Positions 10,782-20,168 of a stretch of 64,000 nt of DNA are shown in pieces. Every line of letters starts with the position of its first letter. Position 1 is the first letter of the stretch. The stretch spans positions 1-64,000 of the forward strand of contig NW_026570465.1 of the NCBI RefSeq assembly GCF_019649055.1, written 5' to 3'. Below the pieces are notes generated by a model that saw only the letters and a program-made list of their open reading frames with translations, was not told the DNA's origin and made no database searches. The position numbers were made by a program, and so were the translations under genes. The stretch comes from Paramacrobiotus metropolitanus (lineage: Eukaryota > Tardigrada > Eutardigrada > Parachela > Macrobiotidae).

Positions 10782-11468
10782 TTATTCGAAGTGTCGGATG
10801 GGAGCGGACGTAATGAACAGATGCGCCTTCATCGCATGTTCGTTCCATTTTTCCTCAACCGTAAAGCTGAGTTGATGTAGATGGTCACGAATGTGGATCT
10901 CTCCTGATTTTAATTGAAACAACTGTCCCTCGCTGTTAAGAACCGTGTTAGCGCGACACTTCGTATGGTTTTTGTCAGTAGTCCACACGTAAGTTACGTG
11001 CGGATGAATACTGGACTCGGCAAGAATCGACGAAGAGATTTCGCCGGTAGCGGAAAGTACTGGGCAGTCGTCACACGTTGTTTCGAGGGTGACGTTCTCC
11101 AAGAGACAGGTAACGACGTCGGCACGGCGGAATTGGTTCCACCGGCGTTCAACCACAGGTATTGCGTCGTATACCCAAGTACGTCCACTTTTAATCATTG
11201 CGTTGCCACTACAAGTTTTTGTTCGGACCATGTCACGGCACTGGTCAGCGGTGACCGGGAGTGCTACCTCAAAATTCTGGCTGTTATACCCGCCGAAGAA
11301 AAACCCTTCTTGTATCGTACTTTTCAGAATTATACGGCAAGCGGAGCCGGGAAAAAGTCGGGTGATGTTTTTATAGTCAAGAAGATAGTACTTGACATCA
11401 TGAGTTTCTCTGATAGGGCTATCCAACTGATCGCATCGAATTCGCGCAGAAAGGTCAGCAATTCCCAC
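10782..11468 (-). CDS. Envelope-like ORF, N-terminal (surface) half, 228 aa
   Basis: A Cys-rich frame with about eight cysteines and several N-x-S/T sequons (NITR, NVTL, NHTK), consistent with an ectodomain. It starts at a GTG in the track but the frame is open upstream, overlapping the end of the 500-aa ORF. The 500-aa ORF ends in a hydrophobic, signal-peptide-like stretch in a different frame, so the true leader may be supplied by splicing or a shift. The frame ends in TAA at 10782-10784, and the following ORF is offset. The gene is therefore either broken here or split in a way the sequence does not make plain. Confidence 0.5.
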   Translation of the reverse strand: MGIADLSARIRCDQLDSPIRETHDVKYYLLDYKNITRLFPGSACRIILKSTIQEGFFFGGYNSQNFEVALPVTADQCRDMVRTKTCSGNAMIKSGRTWVYDAIPVVERRWNQFRRADVVTCLLENVTLETTCDDCPVLSATGEISSSILAESSIHPHVTYVWTTDKNHTKCRANTVLNSEGQLFQLKSGEIHIRDHLHQLSFTVEEKWNEHAMKAHLFITSAPIRHFE

Positions 11469-11503
11469 GTATTTGCTGCGTGAGCAATCGCATAGCGTAG
11501 TGT

Positions 11504-13006
11504 TCAGTCCGTACGTACCCGACAGGGTACAGAGTAAAGGAGAAGGGAAAGTGTTACGAAACTTGGTAGACCAGCGCGCATACGCTTCGCCGGAACCGGA
11601 GGCGGCGGTGCTTCGTTTTCTGGACCTGAATCATCGCTCGTAAAACTTTCTTGATTTCCCGGTTTAGCCGGAGCATAGACGGGGTTGTGAACGGTCAATC
11701 CTTTTCTCTGTGGTTCCTCATCCAAATTCACCGTTACGGTTGATTCCGCGTCGGAATCAGAATATGCTTCCAGAGGAGGTGGACTGTCAGAGTCCTTCCT
11801 CGCATTAGAAGCGTTTTCCGTCATCGGGAACAAATACGCGCAATGAGGACATATGTCGCTAACAGCGCATTGACCATGGTATCTGTGACCATAAATACAT
11901 TCCCTCATCGGAGGAATACTTTCGGCCAAAATGACTTCTGCAGTACAAACACACACCTTGTGTCGATAAGCTGAAGAAAGGCACCGAGTGCACAAGAATA
12001 CGGGAATACCTTTGCGGTAAAGAACGCGGCCGTCCGTCATTTTATTACAGGAGCCGTTATTTTTTCGGGTATTACAGAGGCGATGGTTAAAAACGTCAGT
12101 TGTACGAGAAAACACTACTGTTCCATTCTCTCGATTCTTATTGTGCAGTTCAGAATCTGCACTTATCCCTAGCCCCCGTAAGGCGTTATTAGTGAAACAA
12201 TCGCAATCAAAAGTCGCGTCCGTGTCATGATAGGCGACATGACAGGAATGTTCTCTCGTCGAGGTTGGGAAAAGGCCGATAGTGACTGCACTATGGAATG
12301 GCAGAAAAGGCATAAGCGCCTTAAAGGCCATCGCTCTGGATTTCGGGTCCGCGGGGACCATCGCCATAAACTGGAAACAGAGTGGGTAATCCTGCAGCTT
12401 TCGGATATATGTTTCGCAGGTGTCAAAAAGAATACCCGCGTTCTGTTCAGAAATCCATAACCAGAAGTTATTAGCAATGATCCTAGACTCAGGAGACTTA
12501 GTGCTCACATACCGGAGAACTACGCAAATTCGGTCGCTTAGATCGGCGAAAATATCTTCCTCGATACGGAAGTATGAATGCGCATAATCCTGAGAAATTT
12601 TATTGTTAAAATCTCGTTGATATCGAGCATACGAATGCTGGCCTCGTGGATAACCTTGCCTTTGCATAGCCCGGGATTTGCAGTGTATGCAACCCTTTGC
12701 GTTTCGGGAACGGTGTCCCGCGTGGCAAGTCTCAACAGTACTGTCATCGGGATGATGGAAATTCCCGTCAGAAAATATCTCGTGGTTTGCGACCTTATAA
12801 AAACATCCCCAGCAATAGAAGACAGGTATGAGTTTAGGAGGAAGGTACACACCAAAACGCTGAGCACGATTTTCACACTGTACGATCGGTGCGCTAAGCT
12901 CGGCGTAATTAACAGTTGTGGCAGTGCACCTGCCAACTTCGTTATTGCACTGGAAGATTAGGGAGGGTTTGTCTGGATCCAAGTGAGTTGACGAGCAAAT
13001 GCACAT
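11504..13006 (-). CDS. ORF500: Cys/His-rich protein with two related zinc-binding-like modules
   Basis: Starts at an ATG and overlaps ORF159 by 65 bp. The protein contains two similar modules, at about residues 20-109 and 311-389. Each has a C-x6-8-C pair, then an IPVF-x-C-x2-C motif (C65/C68 and C339/C342), then a C-x2-GHR-like motif, and finally C-x2-C (C106/C109 and C386/C389). This spacing recalls RING-like or other treble-clef zinc folds. An acidic, Pro-rich region follows, and the last 25 residues hold a signal-peptide-like hydrophobic run after MRAG. I know of no standard retroelement protein with this arrangement. It lies between pol and env, where complex retroviruses carry accessory genes. 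Function unknown; a nucleic-acid-binding or ubiquitin-ligase-like role is speculation. Confidence 0.65.
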   Translation of the reverse strand: MCICSSTHLDPDKPSLIFQCNNEVGRCTATTVNYAELSAPIVQCENRAQRFGVYLPPKLIPVFYCWGCFYKVANHEIFSDGNFHHPDDSTVETCHAGHRSRNAKGCIHCKSRAMQRQGYPRGQHSYARYQRDFNNKISQDYAHSYFRIEEDIFADLSDRICVVLRYVSTKSPESRIIANNFWLWISEQNAGILFDTCETYIRKLQDYPLCFQFMAMVPADPKSRAMAFKALMPFLPFHSAVTIGLFPTSTREHSCHVAYHDTDATFDCDCFTNNALRGLGISADSELHNKNRENGTVVFSRTTDVFNHRLCNTRKNNGSCNKMTDGRVLYRKGIPVFLCTRCLSSAYRHKVCVCTAEVILAESIPPMRECIYGHRYHGQCAVSDICPHCAYLFPMTENASNARKDSDSPPPLEAYSDSDAESTVTVNLDEEPQRKGLTVHNPVYAPAKPGNQESFTSDDSGPENEAPPPPVPAKRMRAGLPSFVTLSLLLYSVPCRVRTD

Positions 13007-13421
13007 GAAAGGTGCGGGGGAACCCGCGCTTCAAGCCATAGTTCCCTACAGCTAATTTCGCAAGGTACAGCGACGGGAAGAAAGGTTTTAATGGCAGGTC
13101 TGTGGGAATTTCTGCAAGCGCACTCAAATACGAGGTAAACTCTGCCAGATTCAGGTCTTCAAGTAAAGTACTGTTGACCGTCTGAATACTCCCAATCTCA
13201 TCGGGGTCAAGAAAAGGTTCAACGTACTGTCTGAGGATCTGTGGCTGAATGAACGAGACGGTGCGCACACTCGGCACACGCGAAATTACTGTCGTTATAA
13301 CATTATTGTTATTTGCAAAGACGTCATCCTGCATACGATCACTGACTGTACGGAAATGATCCACAACATAATGGTTACCAAGGTTCGTAGGATTTAGACC
13401 CGTATATCTACACAGTGACAT
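12942..13421 (-). CDS. ORF159, unknown protein downstream of pol
   Basis: An ATG-started 159-codon frame, the first ORF after pol, beginning 24 bases beyond a strong splice-acceptor consensus. It is hydrophobic-rich but has no clear transmembrane helix and no recognised motif. It overlaps the start of ORF500 in another frame. Its position suggests expression from a spliced subgenomic RNA. Confidence 0.5.
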   Translation of the reverse strand: MSLCRYTGLNPTNLGNHYVVDHFRTVSDRMQDDVFANNNNVITTVISRVPSVRTVSFIQPQILRQYVEPFLDPDEIGSIQTVNSTLLEDLNLAEFTSYLSALAEIPTDLPLKPFFPSLYLAKLAVGNYGLKRGFPRTFHVHLLVNSLGSRQTLPNLPVQ

Positions 13422-13444
13422 CCGACGGCCGCTGGGATCAACGC

Positions 13445-13475
13445 CCTACAACAAAAGAGAGAGAAAATTAATTTA
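13445..13475 (-). promoter_or_regulatory. Splice acceptor between pol and ORF159
   Basis: On the minus strand a long pyrimidine tract (TTTTCTCTCTCTTTTG) runs into TTGTAG at 13446-13451, with the exon starting at 13445. It lies 170 bp past the pol stop and 24 bp before the ORF159 ATG. Retroviral env-type messages are made this way. A donor-like ATT|GTAAGA lies at the end of the third small leader ORF near 19797-19802, but pairing the two is inference. Confidence 0.6.
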
Positions 13476-13617
13476 AATAAATTAAACGGATAAAAGTTAT
13501 CATAAGAAATGAAGCTGTTGTTTTTTTTTTAAGATTTTGTTTTTTTGGTAATAAAAATATACTTATTTTTTTGTGATTTTAACCGATGATACATGAAACA
13601 TTAAAATAATATAATAT

Positions 13618-16590
13618 TTATTTTTCTCTCTTTTGTTTCAGGCGGTCCGAACGTCGAACCGTCTCAATTTCGGTAGTTCCGGTCACTGGAACGTCAGGCG
13701 GGGGTGTGAACATTGGATCGTGTGTTTCTCGACCCTGTTCGAGATCAACGTTATCCAAGTCTCTCTTCCCCTTGCTAAGTGGTTCGGCCAGAACCGGCTC
13801 AACGTACGGTGTGTCCAAGCGCTCGCTATAGTGGCGCAAACGCTGCACATGGACAACCTGAGTCTTCGGTCGACCACGAAGAGATTCAATTTCGTAATTA
13901 ACTTCGGACACTTGTGAGGCAATCCTCCAAGGCCCGTGCCAACGAATTAGAAATTTTGGAGAAAGGTTATTTTCAGGAGAAACAATTTCTTTTGGCGGCC
14001 CTTTTAAAAGTACTAGATCGCCAGGTGCAAATGCGTGTTCACGCCGGGTAACATTAAAGCGCGGAGCCGTCTTATCTTGGGCGTGATTCGCCATGAGACC
14101 GGCAACCTCGCGTAAGTTACTAAGGTACGCCTGAATTTGACTTGGAAGCGTTTCATCAGGCTCTTCGAAATCAAGATTTTCGCCAGGATTGATAACATTA
14201 TCGATGGGATGCGTCGGGTTATACCCGTGTAACAATTCAAATGGTGAGACCTTGACCGTGTCATTCACCATTGTATTCAAGGCAAAAGTTATTGGTATTA
14301 CAAGGTCATCCCAATTTCTATGTGTCGGTGACACGTAGTGCGCAATCGCTTTAACAAGAACACCATTTATCCTTTCGGTAAGGCCATCAGCCTTAGGATT
14401 ATACGCCGTAGTCGTACGATGAGTAATGCGTGCTAGACGCAACAAATGTTGCAAGAGACTTCCGGTGAAATGGGTCCCGAGATCCGTAAGGATCGACCTT
14501 GGGCACCCATGTCGGGAAATAACTTGCTCGTACAGAAAATGTGCCGCATTGGCGGCAGTTGCAGCTTTCACGGGTCGCGCTTCGATCCACTTTGTCAAGT
14601 GATCGACAGCAACAATTATGTACCGGTTCCCTTTACTGCTCGGTGGGAATGGACCAACGTAGTCCATACCCACGCATTCGAACAGTTGGCCGATTTTGAT
14701 GCGTTGAAGAAAACCATAAGGTGGTTTGAGCGGTGGTTTCAGTGCCTGGCAGGAATGGCACGACGAAATGTATTCCGCAACATCGTGGGCCATGTTCGGC
14801 CAGTAATATTTAAGGTACAGGGCTTCGAAACACCTGGTAATCCCGGGATGACCGAGGTCATCGTGATATGCCCTTAAGAGCGTGACCTTTAAGGAACTAG
14901 GCACCACAATGAGGTAGACCGGATCGTTGCCGCGAAATACGATTTTGTACAAAATTTTCTCTTTTACGACGTAATGCTGAATTCGCGTTCGAAATTTTGC
15001 GGTGTCGGTGGCACCGTTCAGGATTCCCAAAATCTTTTTACAGAATTCGTCGGTTCCCTGTAGAGCAGGGATATCGACCGGTGAATCTGGTACGACTAAT
15101 GCGCAAATCTGCGGTAACGATGGTGGTAAAGGTGATCGGGAGAGAAAGTCAGCTACGTTATTGGCACTTCCTTTTCGGTACAGAATCCTTATGTTGTATG
15201 GGCGCAAAGCCAGGATCCAGCGAGCGAGACGACCACTCGGGGTCGGTGTTTTAAACAAAGGAATTAAGGAGTTATGGTCCGTCACTACTGTGAACGGTTT
15301 CGGACCTCCGAGGTAAAAATGAAATTTATCAGTAACCGACCAGAAAATAGCGAGGAGCTCTTGCTCGGACGTATGATAATTCTTCTCTGCATCAGTTAAC
15401 GAACGACTTGCGTAGGCAACGACCTTGAAGCCATCAGCTTCCCGCTGTGTTAGAACGGCGCCCAGTCCATCCAGACTGGCATCTGTTTCTAAGACGTGTT
15501 CTTTCTCATTGTCGAAATGAGTTAGAATTGGTTTTGTTATTAAGGAATTTTTTATTTCTTCAAAAGCAAGCTGCGAAGGACCAGACCAATGAAACGGTGT
15601 GTTTTTTCTTGTTAACTCGAGCAGCGGAGCGGCAATGCGCGAAAAATTTTTGATGAATCGTCGATAATGGCTAGCAGCACCCAGGAATCCCTTAACGTCC
15701 CGGATACATGCAGGAACCGGACGGGCTACAATAGCCTGAACGTTGTCCGGATCTGGGGCAATGCCCTGAGAATTCACCATATGACCTAAGAATTTTAGTT
15801 CCTTTTTGCCGAAGAAACATTTGCTTGGTTTGATTTTGAGTCCGGCTTCTCGAAGCCGTTGCAAAACGATTTGAAGATTTACCAAAAGATTTTGCCAAGA
15901 ATCGGCATAAATTTCGACATCATCAAGGTACAGGATTAAAATTTTTCCTTTGAGGTCACCCAGGACGCGATCCATCATACGACTGAAAGTCGCAGGAGCC
16001 GTCCGTAACCCAAAGGGCATCACTTCGAATTGAAAAACGCCGTCTGGCGTTCGGAAGCAAGTTAGATTCTTGGAAGAATCATCCATCTTGATTTGCCAGT
16101 AGCCACTGGCTAAATCAAGGCTGGTAAAATAACACGAATTTTTCAGACTGTCTAAACAGTCATCAATTCTTGGTAACGGGTAGGGATCAAAAATAGTATC
16201 TTCGTTTAATAATTTGTAAGAGACGCAAAACCGCAGGGACTCATCCCTCTTCCGAGCTAATACCACATTAGCACATCGTTCAGAAATTTCGCATGGGCTA
16301 ATCACGCCCTTTCGCAACATATCTTGGATCTGTCGAGTGATCTCGACCTTTTGCCATTCCGCGAAACGCCGAAGCGGTTCCACGACTGGATTCGCTTCCG
16401 GTCTTAAAACGATCTTATGTGTTAGCACATTACATGTGCCCAGGCCTTGGTCGTCCGTCGGGAAGACCTCAGTAAAATCCATTAACATGCGTACTAGTTC
16501 CTTTTGCTGGTCCACGGTAATATCACCGTAGTTTAATTTTTCATAATTAATATCTGAAACGTTTTTCGCAATTGTGGTAGGACCAAAAGG
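13618..16590 (-). CDS. pol: Pol: reverse transcriptase, RNase H, integrase
   Basis: The open frame starts just after a TGA at 16591-16593; residue numbers here count from the GTG at 16515 (965 codons). RT shows SLDLASGYW (D134) and YLDD (196-199). RNase H has ETDAS (D345) followed by the Glu of HTSEQELLAI. Integrase has an HHCC finger (H551, H556, C586, C589), the DDE triad at D618, D678 and E714, and a GPW-type GPY/F module near the C-terminus. Domain order is that of Ty3/gypsy. No chromodomain is seen. The frame is intact through the catalytic core. It lies in a different frame from the preceding 162-codon ORF, which overlaps its first 60 bases, so expression would need a further frame change or the join is damaged. 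Confidence 0.95.
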   Translation of the reverse strand, partial: PFGPTTIAKNVSDINYEKLNYGDITVDQQKELVRMLMDFTEVFPTDDQGLGTCNVLTHKIVLRPEANPVVEPLRRFAEWQKVEITRQIQDMLRKGVISPCEISERCANVVLARKRDESLRFCVSYKLLNEDTIFDPYPLPRIDDCLDSLKNSCYFTSLDLASGYWQIKMDDSSKNLTCFRTPDGVFQFEVMPFGLRTAPATFSRMMDRVLGDLKGKILILYLDDVEIYADSWQNLLVNLQIVLQRLREAGLKIKPSKCFFGKKELKFLGHMVNSQGIAPDPDNVQAIVARPVPACIRDVKGFLGAASHYRRFIKNFSRIAAPLLELTRKNTPFHWSGPSQLAFEEIKNSLITKPILTHFDNEKEHVLETDASLDGLGAVLTQREADGFKVVAYASRSLTDAEKNYHTSEQELLAIFWSVTDKFHFYLGGPKPFTVVTDHNSLIPLFKTPTPSGRLARWILALRPYNIRILYRKGSANNVADFLSRSPLPPSLPQICALVVPDSPVDIPALQGTDEFCKKILGILNGATDTAKFRTRIQHYVVKEKILYKIVFRGNDPVYLIVVPSSLKVTLLRAYHDDLGHPGITRCFEALYLKYYWPNMAHDVAEYISSCHSCQALKPPLKPPYGFLQRIKIGQLFECVGMDYVGPFPPSSKGNRYIIVAVDHLTKWIEARPVKAATAANAAHFLYEQVISRHGCPRSILTDLGTHFTGSLLQHLLRLARITHRTTTAYNPKADGLTERINGVLVKAIAHYVSPTHRNWDDLVIPITFALNTMVNDTVKVSPFELLHGYNPTHPIDNVINPGENLDFEEPDETLPSQIQAYLSNLREVAGLMANHAQDKTAPRFNVTRREHAFAPGDLVLLKGPPKEIVSPENNLSPKFLIRWHGPWRIASQVSEVNYEIESLRGRPKTQVVHVQRLRHYSERLDTPYVEPVLAEPLSKGKRDLDNVDLEQGRETHDPMFTPPPDVPVTGTTEIETVRRSDRLKQKREK

Positions 16591-17021
16591 TCATCAATGT
16601 CATCTGTGATTTCCGAATTATTCTTCATAAAACGCTTGAGGTTTTCAGGCAGTAACTCATCCAACGCAACTGCACTATCCTGATTCTCTTGATCCGGAAC
16701 CTCGAGGGTTCGTGTTCCTGTAACTGCTTTAATGACATCTCTGATCCCGAAATTCTTTGTAACGGGTTCCTGATGCTTAGGGATTGTATTCCCCTTGAAC
16801 TCAAGGTTAGTTAGTTCCTGATCTCCTGCGACCTCAGTGGCAGGTTCCTGGGTCTCCGGGATTGGAATCCCCGGGACCTCGACCTGACCTTTCAAGCTTC
16901 GTTTGGATTCGTTGCGCGTTAGCAACCCAAAATTAAAAAACTTTTCACGATCGGCTAATGCCCTTATCATACTATCTTGTCTTACTTCCTTCCCACCTTG
17001 GGAGGAACCTGCTTCCAACAA
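16533..17021 (-). CDS. Protease-RT linker frame, 162 aa
   Basis: A Glu/Pro-rich, low-complexity frame between protease and RT, overlapping both. It lies in the -1 frame relative to protease, and pol lies again in the -1 frame relative to it. No slippery heptamer of the canonical type is seen at the protease end. At its 3' end GAAAAAT precedes the TAA, a near-slippery word. It is probably the variable spacer of the polyprotein rather than a separate protein, and the frame offsets may be mutations. Confidence 0.5.
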   Translation of the reverse strand: MLEAGSSQGGKEVRQDSMIRALADREKFFNFGLLTRNESKRSLKGQVEVPGIPIPETQEPATEVAGDQELTNLEFKGNTIPKHQEPVTKNFGIRDVIKAVTGTRTLEVPDQENQDSAVALDELLPENLKRFMKNNSEITDDIDDLLVLPQLRKTFQILIMKN

Positions 17022-17776
17022 CTGTAACCCCTCGGGGCCTGCGGGATCTGTTCCATCAAGTGCCTCGCCGTTCCCGGAGACTGTTCTGCCAGCAGAACAG
17101 CCTCGGAAACTAAGTGTTTAGGTGCGGCCAAACCTGGGCTCGCCTTCTTTCCGAGCTCGCCCGATAATACGGGTTTCTCAGACGGGTTCTCCATTATTAT
17201 TTCTACGGCAACTCGTTTGCCTGTCTTCGGACCACCTCGTTGGTCGGATGGACCGTGTAGAAGGTAAATGGGATTATTAAAAACCGGCTTCCCATTCCCT
17301 TCATCCTGACCGTTATCCGGGTTTGCAAGGCCCGGAAAACAGTAATAGAGCAAGGGCAAGACAACAGAATCATTACGCAGTGTTTTGGAACGAAAATCAA
17401 TTTGGATCCGTGTTTGGTTAAGGTAATCGATACCGATTAATACCTCAAATGGTGCTTGTGTTATAACAAATAGCTCACATGGTTGGACATGGCCCAAAAC
17501 GTCTAAGAGAACATCGATTTTCTTATTTAACTTGCGTTGTGATGTTATTGTGGAAACGTATGGACCATCGGTATCAATTATTGTAAAACGATTAAGTTTC
17601 GCAAAACTTTCTGTAATTAACGAAATCCCCGAACCGGTGTCGAGTATCGCCCGACACGAAATATTATTCACACGAGCCCGACAGATAATTGGACCTACTT
17701 CACTATTTTTATGGGGTTTTATGATGAAATGGTCTGTGCGTGCGTCGGTACCACGCACAGACCTATTCAGTTTAAA
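16982..17776 (-). CDS. pro: Retropepsin-type aspartic protease
   Basis: The frame enters by -1 slip from the end of gag; the listed open frame reaches back to 17809. The retropepsin active-site motif ILDTGSGISLI is present, followed about 70 residues later by a hydrophobic segment with a VLIGIDYL motif, the usual flap/ILG-type region. This family dimerises and cleaves the Gag-Pol polyprotein. The C-terminal third is low complexity. The frame closes with TAA at 16982-16984. Confidence 0.88.
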   Translation of the reverse strand, partial: FKLNRSVRGTDARTDHFIIKPHKNSEVGPIICRARVNNISCRAILDTGSGISLITESFAKLNRFTIIDTDGPYVSTITSQRKLNKKIDVLLDVLGHVQPCELFVITQAPFEVLIGIDYLNQTRIQIDFRSKTLRNDSVVLPLLYYCFPGLANPDNGQDEGNGKPVFNNPIYLLHGPSDQRGGPKTGKRVAVEIIMENPSEKPVLSGELGKKASPGLAAPKHLVSEAVLLAEQSPGTARHLMEQIPQAPRGYSCWKQVPPKVGRK

Positions 17777-18915
17777 GAAGCGGGGTCGTCCATCGGGAGC
17801 TGTTCCCATGGATCCGCCTGAAGGTTACTGTGATAGAAAACTCGTGTCGGATTTGCAGCTGTACCGGCTGCCGGAAAAACTGGCGGGAGCTGTGGTCGAG
17901 CGGGTTGCTGACCACCTGTAATCATAGGGACAGGTTGGGCTGGACCCACAGCAGGATAAGCATTATGTGGGGGTGGCGGTCCGTAAGTACCTCGAGCCAC
18001 TGCGTTGGCGTAGGTGCCACGGCCTCGACCACGACCGGTCGATCCACGGTAATTCCGACTTTGTGGGTTTTGCCAGCAGACGCCTTTGAGATGGCCTGCC
18101 TTCCCACAGTAATGACATTTACGAGATTCGCGCTGCCGGGTGTCGCGGCGTTGACCACCGGCTTCCAACTGGCTAAGCCTAGCGCGAATAGCTTCCATCT
18201 CAGCTGGATCAGGCACCGCAACATCGACTCGTACGGCTTTTGCCTGCGTATCGGTTGGGGGCGGAAAGTTTCCGTAGGACTGTGTCGTCCGTTTAACCGT
18301 TTCGGTTTCAACCCGAGGCGGTCGGCGTGAAGGTCCCGCACCAGCTTCAGGAAAGGCTAAACGTTGCCTATATTTATAGGCGCGCGATATATTCTTCAGT
18401 CGCTCGAGAAAATCTGTGGTATCCTCGATCTCGTCATAAACGGAAACGATTTCTGCTTTTAAGCCATCAGGCAAACCTTGGAAAAGGTGTAATATCAAAT
18501 CATCAGGGGAAGCGTTAGGATTACGCGTCGTCACAATACGCGTAATTCGCGTGACATACGCGAGAGGGTCATCAGTTGAAAGCATTTTCAAACTGGTGCC
18601 TTCGAGGTCAAAGTCGATGGGATTTTTCCCAAAGGTCTCTTTAAGAGCCTTCTTCAAATCATCCCAGCTGTTGTCATCGGGACGATTCACAAACCAATGA
18701 AGGGCGTCGCCCCTGAGACAAGCTCGAAGACAGCTAAGTAACTGTCCTGACTTCCACCCGTAAAGGGTTCCCTGTGACTCATATTCAAGAATAAAATTAT
18801 CGACATCCTCAAGAAAAGTCCCTGTGAATTTCGGCAGGTCCCGAATATTAGGGGCACGGAGCTGAAACCCTTTCTCTGCTGGCTGAACATCGTCATCAGC
18901 GTCGCCTGGCGCCAT
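17767..18915 (-). CDS. gag: Gag polyprotein, about 382 aa
   Basis: I choose the ATG at 18915 (MAPGDADDD). The frame is open upstream to about 19282 but without ATG, so an N-terminal extension cannot be excluded. The capsid-like part (LPKFTGTFLEDVDNFI, then a LHWF motif) matches the Ty3/gypsy Retrotrans_gag region. A CCHC zinc knuckle (C-x2-C-x4-H-x4-C, CHYCGKAGHLKGVC) begins at about residue 267, followed by a Gly/Arg/Pro-rich tail that would bind RNA. The stop TGA at 17767-17769 directly follows a -1 slippery heptamer, so most product would be Gag and a fraction Gag-Pro. Confidence 0.9.
   Translation of the reverse strand: MAPGDADDDVQPAEKGFQLRAPNIRDLPKFTGTFLEDVDNFILEYESQGTLYGWKSGQLLSCLRACLRGDALHWFVNRPDDNSWDDLKKALKETFGKNPIDFDLEGTSLKMLSTDDPLAYVTRITRIVTTRNPNASPDDLILHLFQGLPDGLKAEIVSVYDEIEDTTDFLERLKNISRAYKYRQRLAFPEAGAGPSRRPPRVETETVKRTTQSYGNFPPPTDTQAKAVRVDVAVPDPAEMEAIRARLSQLEAGGQRRDTRQRESRKCHYCGKAGHLKGVCWQNPQSRNYRGSTGRGRGRGTYANAVARGTYGPPPPHNAYPAVGPAQPVPMITGGQQPARPQLPPVFPAAGTAANPTRVFYHSNLQADPWEQLPMDDPASLN
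17770..17776 (-). promoter_or_regulatory. Programmed -1 frameshift heptamer T TTA AAC at gag stop
   Basis: On the minus strand TTTAAAC lies in the X XXY YYZ phase of the gag frame, immediately before its TGA stop. A one-base backward slip enters the protease frame, which is open through the site. TTTAAAC is one of the well-known efficient -1 slippery heptamers. A downstream stimulatory fold was not determined. Confidence 0.85.
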
Positions 18916-19282
18916 GACCTTTTCAGGCTTCTTATGTACTTTACGAGGTTTCCGGTTTTGTTTACGTAGTATCGAAAGGCGACCTTTCAACTCGGTCCAG
19001 CTTAAATTTTGATTCGCAGCGGACCGGAGAAGGTACCCTGTGGGCGAAGGCGATAGGGATTCAATTCTCTGGTCAAAGGGTATTGCCGAATGAATACTCA
19101 GATCAGGTGATTCATAAAAAGCTGTGTTGTGTAGATCTGCTTGATCAACCGCGTGGGGGTCGGAGTCCGAAGACGACTCGACGACGTTCCCAGGAAGGGT
19201 TGGCTCTGGCTTCTTGTTTCGATGCTTGAGCCAAAATTTATCAACCGTGGAATGGGAGCTATACTCCGAATCCAGGTTAAAT

Positions 19283-19796
19283 CAATCTTATTAACACACA
19301 ATTTCAAACGACGGGTAGGGCCATGACACCAAAAGTAGTAGAAAACAGGAAATGGGTTTGGTACCACGATTGTTCAAGAAGAAATTATCGGACCGATCGC
19401 TGAATACAGAATTGGTAAAAACAGGCGCAGCTGACTTATCAGTTTTTGTCATCCGGCTGCGCACAACAACAGCCAACAATCTTGGTAAGAATCTTTACCA
19501 GAAAAACATAACGGGATGATTCATCCCGAGGTAACGATTCTCTTATTTTAATATAGAACGGGTCACGTTTTGGAAAAATAAAGTTCATCTGATAACATAC
19601 ATGTTGAATGCTATGTGCAGCATAATATTTATGCTGTTTAAATGGATACGTACAAAAATAAAACGTAGCTCTATAGAGCATAACCGGAAAATATGAATAT
19701 TATTTGCAAGAAGAAGACAAAAATAATAGAATGAAGTCCAGAAAACTGTAAATAAATTTTCGAATTATGAAACCACATCAAAGAGAAAAGGGAATC
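19283..19796 (-). other. Leader between small ORFs and gag
   Basis: A stretch of 5' leader with no motif-bearing frame. A donor-like GTAAGA site at its upstream edge (about 19797-19802 on the minus strand) could serve subgenomic splicing. Confidence 0.4.
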
Positions 19797-20099
19797 TTAC
19801 AATCGATGCGGATTTTGTCGATGCGCATTAACCAACAACGTGTTACAGCAAGGACACACGGTTTGTGTTATATATTGGAAGACATAAAGGTCACTCAGGT
19901 TTTGTCGAGGCGCAACTAAATGTGCTCTCCTGGACTCAAGGACAATACAATGGACAAACAAAACTTTTGCATCGTTGCTGAAAATCGCAGTACAAAAATC
20001 TGCGAATTCATCAACATCATCACTTTCTGTTGTCTGCCAAACACTGTGAATTATTCGGCCCGTATGATCACGTGAAACAGTTTTATATGAGAATTGCAT
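19797..20099 (-). CDS. Small leader ORF c (about 100 aa), paralogue with CPCC motif
   Basis: The ATG at 20099 (MQFSYK) aligns with the starts of its neighbours; a longer frame opens at an ATG at 20168. It shares with the two small ORFs upstream an M-x-F-x-Y-K start, a Gly about ten residues on, an acidic stretch followed by F-x-x-F-C, and a Val/Ile-rich strand. The C-terminus has CPCC, shared with the middle paralogue, which suggests half of a metal-binding site. I recognise no family. It is one of three tandem copies in the 5' leader of the retrovirus-like element, transcribed with it. Confidence 0.55.
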   Translation of the reverse strand: MQFSYKTVSRDHTGRIIHSVWQTTESDDVDEFADFCTAIFSNDAKVLFVHCIVLESRRAHLVAPRQNLSDLYVFQYITQTVCPCCNTLLVNAHRQNPHRL

Positions 20100-20168
20100 T
20101 TCACAACAGATCATTGAAAAGAATGAGATAAAAGAATATATATATTTATTCCAAAGCAAAAATGACAT

